A stretch of 5,580 nucleotides of DNA. Source: Planctomycetaceae bacterium. GTDB taxonomy: Bacteria > Planctomycetota > Planctomycetia > Pirellulales > Pirellulaceae. The stretch is taken from NCBI GenBank assembly GCA_007129635.1, contig SKVE01000772.1, positions 1 through 5,580 of the forward strand, read 5' to 3'. The first letter of the stretch is position 1, and each line of letters opens with the position of its first letter. The translations under genes and the position numbers were made by a program. The notes below the pieces were generated by a model. That model was not told where the DNA came from. It saw nothing but the letters and a program-made list of their open reading frames with translations, and did no database searches. Shown here in pieces: positions 1-5,429 of this stretch.

Positions 1-1
1 C

Positions 2-81
2 ATTCCACCATTCCACCATTCCAACATTCCAACATTCCAACATTCCAACATTCCAACATTCCACCATTCCACCATTCCAAC
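2..81. repeat. 8-bp tandem repeat array (ATTCCAMC, ten copies)
   Basis: Ten head-to-tail copies of an 8-bp unit, either ATTCCACC or ATTCCAAC, run without interruption. The order is two CC-type, five AC-type, two CC-type and one AC-type. The array starts at the window edge, so its true length is unknown. Eight is not a multiple of three and no reading frame runs through it, so it is non-coding. Simple arrays with 7-8 bp units are typical slippage-prone intergenic sequence. There is no spacer structure, so it is not a CRISPR. Confidence 0.95.
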
Positions 82-95
82 TTTGCACTTTGCAC
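82..95. repeat. 7-bp direct repeat (TTTGCAC, two copies)
   Basis: Two perfect copies of TTTGCAC directly abut the end of the 8-bp array, so two short repeat families of different period sit side by side. The same heptamer, within a shared 11-mer ACTTTGCACTT, recurs at 429-439 inside the sialidase remnant. Confidence 0.8.
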
Positions 96-138
96 CCGAT
101 CCTCCCCGCTTGCCGGGTGAGAGTTCTCAGGTTTCCTA

Positions 139-156
139 GCCACGGGCTGTTGTGGC
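139..156. repeat. Possible REP-like hairpin upstream of transposase remnant
   Basis: GCCAC (139-143) and GTGGC (152-156) form a perfect 5-bp stem around an 8-nt loop, 27 nt before the start of the IS200/REP-type transposase remnant. Transposases of this group act on small imperfect hairpins next to their genes, so the position fits. The stem is short and could be chance. Whether it is a dispersed repeat in this genome cannot be seen from one copy. Confidence 0.35.
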
Positions 157-183
157 AGGGCGTGTGTGGTATCCTGGGGAATC

Positions 184-390
184 ATGTTGATTGAACCGTA
201 CCAGTTGGACGAATTGTCGTTTGCGTACCGTTTGTACGTCTATTTCCGTTGGCACACGTATCGGCGCCGACCTGTGGCGGAATTGGCGCAGTTGACGCGC
301 GAGCAACTGGACGCCGTGCATCCGGAGATTCACGTCCTGGAATTGGCGACGGGGGATCTGGAGATGGCCGAGCATGGTGTACGCGTCTGA
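184..390 (+). pseudogene. Truncated IS200/REP-associated-type transposase (N-terminal remnant)
   Basis: About 58 N-terminal codons (from MLIEPYQLDELSFAY, through the basic stretch RWHTYRRRP, to VLELATGDLEM) resemble the start of a transposase family related to IS200/REP-associated tyrosine transposases, as I recall it from planctomycetes and other environmental bacteria. The catalytic HUH pair and Tyr lie further downstream in such proteins and are absent, so the fragment cannot be active. After about position 366 the frame reads a few unrelated residues and stops at 388-390, while the sialidase remnant begins in another frame. I chose ATG 184 because GGGGA lies just upstream (176-180); an in-frame ATG at 166 is possible. 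The identification is from memory of the N-terminal sequence pattern and is moderate at best. Confidence 0.5.
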
Positions 391-568
391 CGGGCGTTTG
401 GTGGTTGTCTTCCGCGACACGGCGGGCGACTTTGCACTTGTTGCAACCAACGATATCAAGTACCAAGCTGGTCCGGAAAAGCACTCGGTTGTCAGCACCC
501 GGTTCAAGCTGAACGAGACCGACGAGATGTGGCAGACGGACGGGCGCGCTTCTTTGACTAAGGAATGA
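374..568 (+). pseudogene. Sialidase (exo-alpha-sialidase-like) C-terminal remnant
   Basis: This 64-codon frame resembles the C-terminal part of secreted planctomycete sialidase/BNR-repeat glycosidases. The block SDGRLVVVFRDTA matches a strand with its conserved FRD motif, and KYQAGPEKHSVVSTRFKL matches the last strands, which normally follow a 'DGTFVATTY'-like segment. In intact relatives these two blocks are separated by several tens of residues. Here they are joined directly, with FALVATND at the seam, so an internal block appears to be missing. The whole propeller upstream is also missing, so no active site remains. ATG 374 is only the first Met of the open frame, not a credible start. The stop (TGA 566-568) lies just before the sulfatase start, suggesting that an intact sialidase once preceded the sulfatase in one operon. 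It could instead be another BNR-repeat protein. Confidence 0.6.
560..564 (+). promoter_or_regulatory. Shine-Dalgarno site for the sulfatase frame
   Basis: AAGGA ends immediately before ATG 565 (spacing 0, too close) and six bases before GTG 571 (good spacing). This favours GTG 571 as the true start, giving an M-K-K-Y N-terminus typical of a signal peptide. The site lies inside the last codons of the sialidase remnant, which fits an ancestral translationally coupled gene pair. Confidence 0.6.
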
Positions 569-570
569 TC

Positions 571-1353
571 GTGAAAAAATACTGCTCCATCGTTGCCGTC
601 GCAACCGCAGTTGCCTTGTCGGTCCCTGCTGTCCCAAGCGCAGCCATTTCCGCCGACGCGCCGCGTCCGAATGTCATCCTGATCCTGCTCGATGACATGG
701 GGCACCTGGACGGAAATCCGGTGGATCGCGGGTTCGTCCGGTATTTCGGGCATTTAAGCGGAGCTTCGAGCTTTTACCCACCGTTCAATGCTTCGTTCCA
801 CCTGGACGGCGAAAAATGGCAGCCCGATGATCCGGAATTCTACACAACCGACGGCTTCACCGACTTTGCGGTCGAGTTCATCGAGACCACGCGCAAACAG
901 GACGAGGCCAAACCTTTTTTTATCTATCTTGCCTATAATGCACCCCACAATCCGCTGCAAGCGCCCGAGCAGGACATCGAACGCCATCGTGGACGCTATC
1001 TCGTCGGCTGGGACAAGATCCGCGAGCAACGTTATGCGCGGCAGGTTGAGCTGAGCCTGGTCGATCCCGAGACCGCGCCGCTTTCACCCCGACCTCGAAA
1101 CGTGCCCGCCGGGGACAGCCTGACCGCCGAACAAAAGGACTTGGAAGATCTGCGCACCGTTCCGCAACTCACGGGAATCAGCGACATCATGGCGACGTTG
1201 CTCCAGGTCGCGGGTGGCCACTATCCGGCGGAATTCCGCGGGCGGGGCAACCCGCCGCTTTCCGGCGAATCCCTGGTTCCGCTGTTCGATCTGTCCAGGG
1301 ACCGTACAGAAACCAAAGATCTTGCCGCCGAGCCCCCCGAGCTTTGCGATGAC
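571..1353 (+). pseudogene. Degenerate arylsulfatase moiety (active site deleted)
   Basis: This first part of the long frame has AtsA-type arylsulfatase blocks in the right order but with pieces missing. RPNVILILLDDMG (residues 34-46, metal-binding Asp pair 43-44) jumps directly to NPVDRGFVRYFG (51-62). In intact relatives roughly 80-100 residues with the C-x-P-x-R formylglycine motif and the G-K-W lysine lie between. PFFIYLAYNAPHNPL (117-131, His128) and LSPRPRNVP (173-181) follow normally. DLR (195-197) then jumps to the ISDIMATLLQVAG block (205-217), losing the segment with the D-N-G metal ligands. GESLVPLF (234-241) jumps to DLSRDRTETKDLAAEPPEL (242-260), losing another block. Each seam keeps the frame. 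The fold and catalysis must be lost. The gap sizes are estimates from family knowledge, not an alignment. Confidence 0.7.
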
Positions 1354-3012
1354 CGCGGCAGGGGGCGGCAGTTCACCCCGCCGGGAATGCCTCCCGAACC
1401 TCGCGACCGGCGCCCGATTCCCGCCGAACGTTTGCCCGCTATCCCACTGCGGAATACGAAACCGATCCTTGCGATGCCCGTTGCCGCTCCCGCAACCGGT
1501 ATCGGAGCAGTTGCCGAACCAACGGCCCGTCCGAATATTCTGGTCCTGCTCACAGACGACCAGCGCTGGGACGCGATCGGCGTCAACAACGCCGAGCTTG
1601 CCATCCAAACGCCGCATATCGACCGTCTGGCCAAACGCGGGGTGAATTTCGCCGAGGCCTTTGTGACCACGCCGATCTGCGCGGTCTCTCGCGCATCGAT
1701 CATCACGGGGCGCTACTCGCGCAACGCCAGGGTTCACGATTTTCTCATTCCGCCGCCGCCCGACGTCTGGCTCACATCGTACCCGGCACTCCTGAAAAAT
1801 GCGGGCTACTTCCTGGGTCAGCTCGGAAAGTACGGGGTCGGTGCGACCAAGGAGCAGCAGACGCTGTTCGATTTGTTCGATGCGGACCTCACCCAAGGCG
1901 AACCCTTCCACGAATACGAAGGACGCCTGGTCCACGATTCCCAATGGCTGACCCTTCGCACGCAGGACTTTCTGGACATGGTGCCGGATGGGAAACCGTT
2001 CTGCCTGCAGGTCAATTACAAGGCGCCGCATCCCAGCGCGGTGGTTGCTCCCGAGGACAAGGACGCGTTACCGGATTTCACCTTCCCCCGCTCGCCCGCC
2101 GACACAAAGCAGCAACGTGCGGGCCTGCCCCAGCACGTGCGCCGGGGGCTTGGCGGATTCTCGTATCCGGGCGATTTCGGCAGCGATGCAAGACGCAACG
2201 CGTGGGTCGGGCGCTACCTGCGCAAAATTCTGAGCGTGGATCGTTCGGTGGGCGCGATCATGGCGGAACTCGAACAACGTGGGCTCCTCGAAAACACCGT
2301 GGTGATCTTCTTGTCCGATCACGGCACCCATTTTGGCGAGCAGGGCCTCACGGGCAAATGGACGCCGTATGATCCGAGCCTGCGCATCCCGTTCATCATC
2401 GCCGACCCGCGCAGCCCGCGAACGGCGGGCGCCACGAGCGAGGCAATCGTGCTGAATCTTGATGTCGCAGCGACGATCCTCGATCTCGCGGGGCTTCCGC
2501 CCGAGCCCGGCATGGATGGCACGAGCCTGCTTCCCCTGCTCGAAGGCGAAACACCCGCCGATTGGCGCAATCATTTCTTCTTCGAACACCAGATGTCAAT
2601 CGCCACGATTCCGCGCCCGATACCCCGCAACATGGGCGTGCGCGGCGAAACGGAAAAATATGTCGTCTGGACGGATCCGGTTCCGGCGATCGAGGAATTC
2701 TATGACCTCGCTGCCGATCCGTTGGAACTCAACAATATCCTAGGCGAAAATCCCGCTGCCGCCGCCCACTGGCGCGCTTTGTTCCAGCAATGGGACAAGG
2801 ACCACCCGAACACCTACGACTTCATGCTCTACAGCCACCGCCCGCAAACCGGTTCGCCCGAGATCGATTGGGAACGTTTTGCCAAGGCGCATCCCGGTCC
2901 CTACCAAAAGATCGCCGAGGAAATCAGAAATCGCGGAGTTTCCTGGGACGATGCCGTCCACGATCCCGGCATCCGCTGGGAAATCGGCGTGGCCACCCGG
3001 TTTTTTTATTGA
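571..3012 (+). CDS. Sulfatase: degenerate copy fused in frame to a near-complete second sulfatase
   Basis: One uninterrupted frame of 813 codons from GTG 571 (815 from ATG 565). Residues are numbered from ATG 565. Sulfatases hydrolyse sulfate esters of glycans or aryl compounds in the periplasm. Residues 3-30 are a signal peptide (KK, then a hydrophobic AVATAVALSV core). Residues 34-263 are fragments of an arylsulfatase without a catalytic block. Residues 264-318 are Pro/Arg-rich linker without recognisable domain. Residues 319-815 are a second sulfatase with active-site residues. A single sulfatase is usually about 450-550 residues, so the length also argues for a fusion. The linker looks like translated former intergenic DNA, and residues 299-317 resemble the worn h-region of the second protein's own signal peptide. 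Whether the fused product is made and exported is unknown. An internal start at ATG 1474 lacks a convincing ribosome site. Confidence 0.85.
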   Translation: MKKYCSIVAVATAVALSVPAVPSAAISADAPRPNVILILLDDMGHLDGNPVDRGFVRYFGHLSGASSFYPPFNASFHLDGEKWQPDDPEFYTTDGFTDFAVEFIETTRKQDEAKPFFIYLAYNAPHNPLQAPEQDIERHRGRYLVGWDKIREQRYARQVELSLVDPETAPLSPRPRNVPAGDSLTAEQKDLEDLRTVPQLTGISDIMATLLQVAGGHYPAEFRGRGNPPLSGESLVPLFDLSRDRTETKDLAAEPPELCDDRGRGRQFTPPGMPPEPRDRRPIPAERLPAIPLRNTKPILAMPVAAPATGIGAVAEPTARPNILVLLTDDQRWDAIGVNNAELAIQTPHIDRLAKRGVNFAEAFVTTPICAVSRASIITGRYSRNARVHDFLIPPPPDVWLTSYPALLKNAGYFLGQLGKYGVGATKEQQTLFDLFDADLTQGEPFHEYEGRLVHDSQWLTLRTQDFLDMVPDGKPFCLQVNYKAPHPSAVVAPEDKDALPDFTFPRSPADTKQQRAGLPQHVRRGLGGFSYPGDFGSDARRNAWVGRYLRKILSVDRSVGAIMAELEQRGLLENTVVIFLSDHGTHFGEQGLTGKWTPYDPSLRIPFIIADPRSPRTAGATSEAIVLNLDVAATILDLAGLPPEPGMDGTSLLPLLEGETPADWRNHFFFEHQMSIATIPRPIPRNMGVRGETEKYVVWTDPVPAIEEFYDLAADPLELNNILGENPAAAAHWRALFQQWDKDHPNTYDFMLYSHRPQTGSPEIDWERFAKAHPGPYQKIAEEIRNRGVSWDDAVHDPGIRWEIGVATRFFY
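1519..3012 (+). other. Second sulfatase domain (apparently complete, CAVSR active site)
   Basis: Residues 319-815 of the fusion form a type I sulfatase domain of normal length. Visible elements in order: RPNILVLLTDDQRWDAIG with the metal-binding Asp331-Asp332; ICAVSRASIITGRYS with Cys372 (expected formylglycine) and Arg376; LGKYGVG with Lys421; NYKAPHPS with His489; FLSDHGTHFGEQGLTGKW with the metal ligands Asp585-His586 and Lys598; and a C-terminal EFYDLAADPLELNNIL block typical of the family. No catalytic residue is obviously missing. The motif has Val where the classical C-x-P-x-R has Pro. I believe Val or Thr there occurs in some sulfatase subfamilies, so activity is plausible but unproven. 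The substrate cannot be told from sequence; a sulfated polysaccharide is the usual guess in planctomycetes. Seven T's (3001-3007) sit just before the stop, so a slippage event could have set this C-terminus. Confidence 0.8.
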
Positions 3013-3090
3013 AGCACAAACCCATCCAAGGGTACCGCGTGGATATCCAGACGAACGCCGCGCTCGCTTTCCTCAACCGCCGCAACGGCA

Positions 3091-3327
3091 AGCTACCGGT
3101 CGGAGATCGCCTCCGCCAATGCAGCCCATGCCGGCGCGATGGCGACCATCCGCCGCGATGCGGCGATCGCTGCCGGAACGATCAGCGCTGCCTCGAGTAC
3201 CCGAGAGGCATCCATCGGCGAGGCCAAGGACGCCTACTTTGGTTTGCTGGCGACGATCGGGCGAGACAGCCAGCGCGATGCGACCCAGCGGGATTACCAA
3301 TTCAACAACTTCTCGAACGGTGCTTAG
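3091..3327 (+). pseudogene. Ala-rich C-terminal remnant of an unrecognised protein
   Basis: In the same frame as the sulfatase but after its stop, a stretch with protein-like composition and GC-rich third positions runs from about SYRSEIASANAAHAGAM to the ending YQFNNFSNGA and the TAG at 3325-3327. It is rich in Ala, Ser, Asp and Arg with a helical look (ASIGEAKDAY, ATIGRDSQRDA), like the tail of a long repetitive or coiled-coil protein. I do not recognise the family. Its first Met (3139) has no convincing ribosome site, so it reads as a truncated 3' end rather than a small gene. Just upstream another frame (3039-3113) gives VDIQTNAALAFLNRRNGKLP, which also looks protein-like, so at least two fragments may be joined here. 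The 337-nt gap between the sulfatase stop and pyrK holds nothing else I can support. Confidence 0.35.
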
Positions 3328-3349
3328 GCGTCGATCTGGCTGCTGCCCA

Positions 3350-4225
3350 TCACCACTGGATGCTGGCCGCGTCGAATACGGGGCCTTCGACACAGGTGCG
3401 TTTGTAATCCCAGCCGCCGTCGGCATCCTTGATCTTTGCCACGCACGTAAAGCAGATCCCAATCCCGCAGGCCATCGGGGTTTCGAGAGACACCTGACAA
3501 GACGATCCGCACCGCTGGGCCAAAGCGGCGACGGCCTCCATCATCACCTCTGGACCGCAGCATACGATCCGGTGTGGGCCGGGTTGCGAATCCAGGACCT
3601 GCTGCAGCACTTCGGTCACCAGCCCGTGGTGGCCGCGGCTGCCGTCGTCCGTGGCGATATGAACGTCGACCCCGATGCGTTGGAAATCGTCGACTCCCGC
3701 CAGCATGTCCGCAGATCGAGCCCCGTAACAGAGCGTGACCTTTTTGGACGGGGGGAATTGTCGGGGAGGGGCTCCGTACTGCCGCAGCCCCAGGAATTCA
3801 GCTCCTAAAGCCAAAAATGGGGTCTGACCGATACCACCAGCGACCATGATCAGATGTTCGACCGGATCGGCAGGGAAACCATTGCCCAGCGGCCCCCAGA
3901 CGTCCAGCGGCCGACCCGGCACGAATTCGGCCAACCGTGTCGTCAGCTTGCCTTTGGCCAAGTAGACGATATCCACATCCGCCCGTTCGCCATGGGCATC
4001 GATCGCCGTGTCATACAGAGCAAATGCCCGACCGATTAACGGATCGTTGACCTCCGCCAGTCGTAACATCAGGAATTGTCCCGGCACGATTCGACGTGCG
4101 ATCGGCGGGCATCGTAGCCGCACGCGGTACGTGTCGCGAGCCAGGCAGGCGTTCTCGATAATCACCGCTCGCCGCTGGACAGCAGCATCGGCATAGTGCG
4201 CGGCATGCAGCGGGCTGAGCATCAC
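3350..4225 (-). CDS. pyrK: Dihydroorotate dehydrogenase B, electron transfer subunit (PyrK)
   Basis: PyrK passes electrons from the FMN subunit PyrD through its [2Fe-2S] cluster and FAD to NAD+, in the fourth step of de novo pyrimidine synthesis in the cytoplasm. The 291-residue length is slightly above the usual ~250-270. Residues 17-115 are the FAD-binding barrel, with PGQFLMLR (48-55) and GRAFALYD (65-72, the flavin R-x-x-S/A-type motif). Residues 125-245 are the NAD-binding domain, with MVAGGIGQTPFLAL (127-140) and CCGPEVMM (222-229). The cluster is bound by Cys253, Cys258, Cys261 and Cys278 in MACGIGICFTCVAK...RTCVEGPVF, the hallmark of PyrK. The open frame starts at GTG 4225, but AAGGA (4229-4233) is better spaced (six bases) for the next codon, ATG 4222. 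Either start overlaps the TGA of the upstream pseudouridine synthase gene, so the two are translationally coupled. No pyrD is in the window. Confidence 0.93.
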   Translation of the reverse strand: MMLSPLHAAHYADAAVQRRAVIIENACLARDTYRVRLRCPPIARRIVPGQFLMLRLAEVNDPLIGRAFALYDTAIDAHGERADVDIVYLAKGKLTTRLAEFVPGRPLDVWGPLGNGFPADPVEHLIMVAGGIGQTPFLALGAEFLGLRQYGAPPRQFPPSKKVTLCYGARSADMLAGVDDFQRIGVDVHIATDDGSRGHHGLVTEVLQQVLDSQPGPHRIVCCGPEVMMEAVAALAQRCGSSCQVSLETPMACGIGICFTCVAKIKDADGGWDYKRTCVEGPVFDAASIQW

Positions 4226-5289
4226 GATTCCTTCTGGCTACCGCGGCTCGTCTTTCTGCCTGACTGGCGCTTGCCCGACCGACGTTGGTGATCCTTGGTG
4301 TCGGGCTGGTTCGGCGGATCGTCATAGTCCAGAACGGCGCCTTTTCGCGGCACTTGAGTCGATGGTTTTCGTGTCGACGGTTTTCGTGTCGACGGTTTTC
4401 GTGTCGACGACTTGGGCTTGGCTGCAGGGCTCGCTTCCGACGATGCCTTCAACTGCTTGAGCTTCCGGCGAGAACCACGGGCACCCGCTCCGCCACGCGT
4501 TCGTTCTTCCGCCCGTTCCGGCTGGACGCACTGACGCAGGGCGCGAAGCTCGTGCTGGGTCAACAGCCGATACGCTCCGCTGGGCAGATCGCCCAAACGC
4601 AACGTGCCCATGGCGATTCGCGTCAGTTTTACTACCTTGTGCCCGACTCGAGCCAGGATGCGGCGGATTTCGCGGTTGCGGCCCTCGCGCAGCACAATTT
4701 CCAAGTCCGTGCTCTGCTTGTGACGCCGCTTGACGCGGATCGAGGTCACTCTTGCCATGCCCTCGGCCAACCGAACGCCCCGCCGTAACGACTGCAAGGT
4801 CTCATGAGACATGTCGCCGGCCACGCGTGCCGCGTACGTCTTCTCGACCCCGTATTTCGGATGAGTCAGTTGATTGGCCAGTTCCCCATCGTTGGTGACC
4901 AACATCAAACCGTCGCTGTTGCGATCCAAACGACCCACGGGGAACAAACGCTGGTCCGACGGCAGTAGATCGATGACCCGAGGCCGCCCATCCGGGTCGC
5001 GATTCGTGCTGACGACTCCCGTCGGTTTGTTCAAGACGTAATAGACCAGCTTGGGACGCGGCAGGACGACACCGTCGACCCGGATTTCGTGTCGAGCCGG
5101 ATCGACTCGAGCCCCCATTTCCGTGATCACTTGCCGATCGACCTCGACACGACCATCGCGGATCAGTTCTTCGCACTCGCGACGGCTGCTGATCCCGGCT
5201 GCGGCCAAGACCTTTTGTAATCGCTCATTCTGCGAAACGGGCTCAAGAGATGCAGCCGAAGCTGGTTTGGATCGGGAACGGGGCGCCAT
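4222..5289 (-). CDS. 23S rRNA pseudouridine synthase, RsuA/RluB/RluF family, with basic repetitive tail
   Basis: This family converts specific uridines in 23S rRNA (RluB, RluF) or 16S rRNA (RsuA) to pseudouridine. Residues 22-68 are an S4 RNA-binding domain (ERLQKVLAAAGISSRRECEE, then RVEVDRQVI). Residues 81-250 are the catalytic domain: YYVLNKPTGVVST (83-95), GRLDRNSDGLMLVTNDG (119-135) with catalytic Asp122, GVEKTYAARVAG (147-158) and EGRNREIRRILARVGHKVVK (202-221). The overall pattern is closest to RluB. Residues from about 256 to 355 are an Arg/Lys/Ser/Pro-rich low-complexity tail with three exact TRKPS units (296-310) and a small acidic patch (LDYDD, 320-324). Similar disordered basic tails occur on bacterial RluB-type proteins and probably help RNA binding. 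ATG 5289 is the only good start before the S4 domain, although its ribosome site is weak. The gene is followed by overlapping pyrK, suggesting one transcript. Confidence 0.92.
   Translation of the reverse strand: MAPRSRSKPASAASLEPVSQNERLQKVLAAAGISSRRECEELIRDGRVEVDRQVITEMGARVDPARHEIRVDGVVLPRPKLVYYVLNKPTGVVSTNRDPDGRPRVIDLLPSDQRLFPVGRLDRNSDGLMLVTNDGELANQLTHPKYGVEKTYAARVAGDMSHETLQSLRRGVRLAEGMARVTSIRVKRRHKQSTDLEIVLREGRNREIRRILARVGHKVVKLTRIAMGTLRLGDLPSGAYRLLTQHELRALRQCVQPERAEERTRGGAGARGSRRKLKQLKASSEASPAAKPKSSTRKPSTRKPSTRKPSTQVPRKGAVLDYDDPPNQPDTKDHQRRSGKRQSGRKTSRGSQKES
4229..4233 (-). promoter_or_regulatory. Shine-Dalgarno site for pyrK inside the upstream gene
   Basis: On the minus strand AAGGA lies three bases before GTG 4225 and six bases before ATG 4222, so it favours the ATG. 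It is embedded in the last codons (Gln-Lys-Glu-Ser) of the pseudouridine synthase gene, which fits coupled translation of the pair. Confidence 0.6.
4364..4408. repeat. 15-bp in-frame tandem repeat (three copies) in the pseudouridine synthase tail
   Basis: Three perfect copies of GGTTTTCGTGTCGAC (plus-strand sense) lie head to tail at 4364-4378, 4379-4393 and 4394-4408. A partly matching sequence (GAGTCGAT, 4356-4363) precedes them. Each copy encodes five residues of the TRKPS repeat on the minus strand, so copy number can change without frameshift. Identity at the DNA level, including synonymous positions, indicates recent duplication by slippage. Confidence 0.95.
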
Positions 5290-5315
5290 GAGCGAAATAA
5301 CTCGACACTGCTAAA

Positions 5316-5398
5316 GCATTGCTGGTCGCCGACTCGATCGATGCACGCTGCGTCGACAAGCCGCAACGTGTGAATGTAACGGATGTCGCCAGCAATGC
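5316..5398. repeat. 10-bp perfect inverted repeat in the gap upstream of the pseudouridine synthase gene
   Basis: GCATTGCTGG (5316-5325) and CCAGCAATGC (5389-5398) are exact reverse complements separated by 63 nt. They lie in the 140-nt gap between the upstream minus-strand gene (stop 5430) and ATG 5289. In RNA they could close a large leader or intercistronic stem-loop; the loop also holds the palindrome TCGATCGA (5335-5342). There is no T-tract, so it is not a standard intrinsic terminator. I see no convincing -10/-35 pair in the gap. Confidence 0.5.
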
Positions 5399-5429
5399 CC
5401 AGCCGTCTGATGCAACTCGATTTCCAAGA

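Noticed and set aside
1..95. Possible CRISPR array
   Set aside because: The units are only 7-8 bp and directly abutting, with no spacers and no cas genes.
136..753. 205-codon minus-strand frame over the left debris region
   Set aside because: It is antisense to the transposase and sialidase remnants and the sulfatase signal peptide, with no recognisable pattern.
1084..2031. 315-codon open frame on the minus strand opposite the sulfatase
   Set aside because: It is an antisense shadow caused by GC-rich third positions of the sulfatase codons. It has no domain pattern, and the plus strand carries clear sulfatase motifs.
3328..3349. Bidirectional terminator between the converging sulfatase-side debris and pyrK
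   Set aside because: The 22-nt gap has no GC-rich stem followed by a T-tract on either strand.
2790..3407. 205-codon plus-strand open frame in the third frame
   Set aside because: Most of it is out-of-frame sulfatase or antisense pyrK. Only a short part (3009-3113) looks protein-like, and it is noted as a possible fragment.
2879..3808. 309-codon plus-strand open frame covering the sulfatase end and pyrK
   Set aside because: Its translation is Pro/Arg/Ser-rich without motifs and crosses two better supported genes on different strands.
5290..5429. tRNA or small RNA in the gap before the pseudouridine synthase gene
   Set aside because: No cloverleaf, T-loop consensus (GTTCRANNC) or CCA end is visible. 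Only the inverted repeat can be supported.
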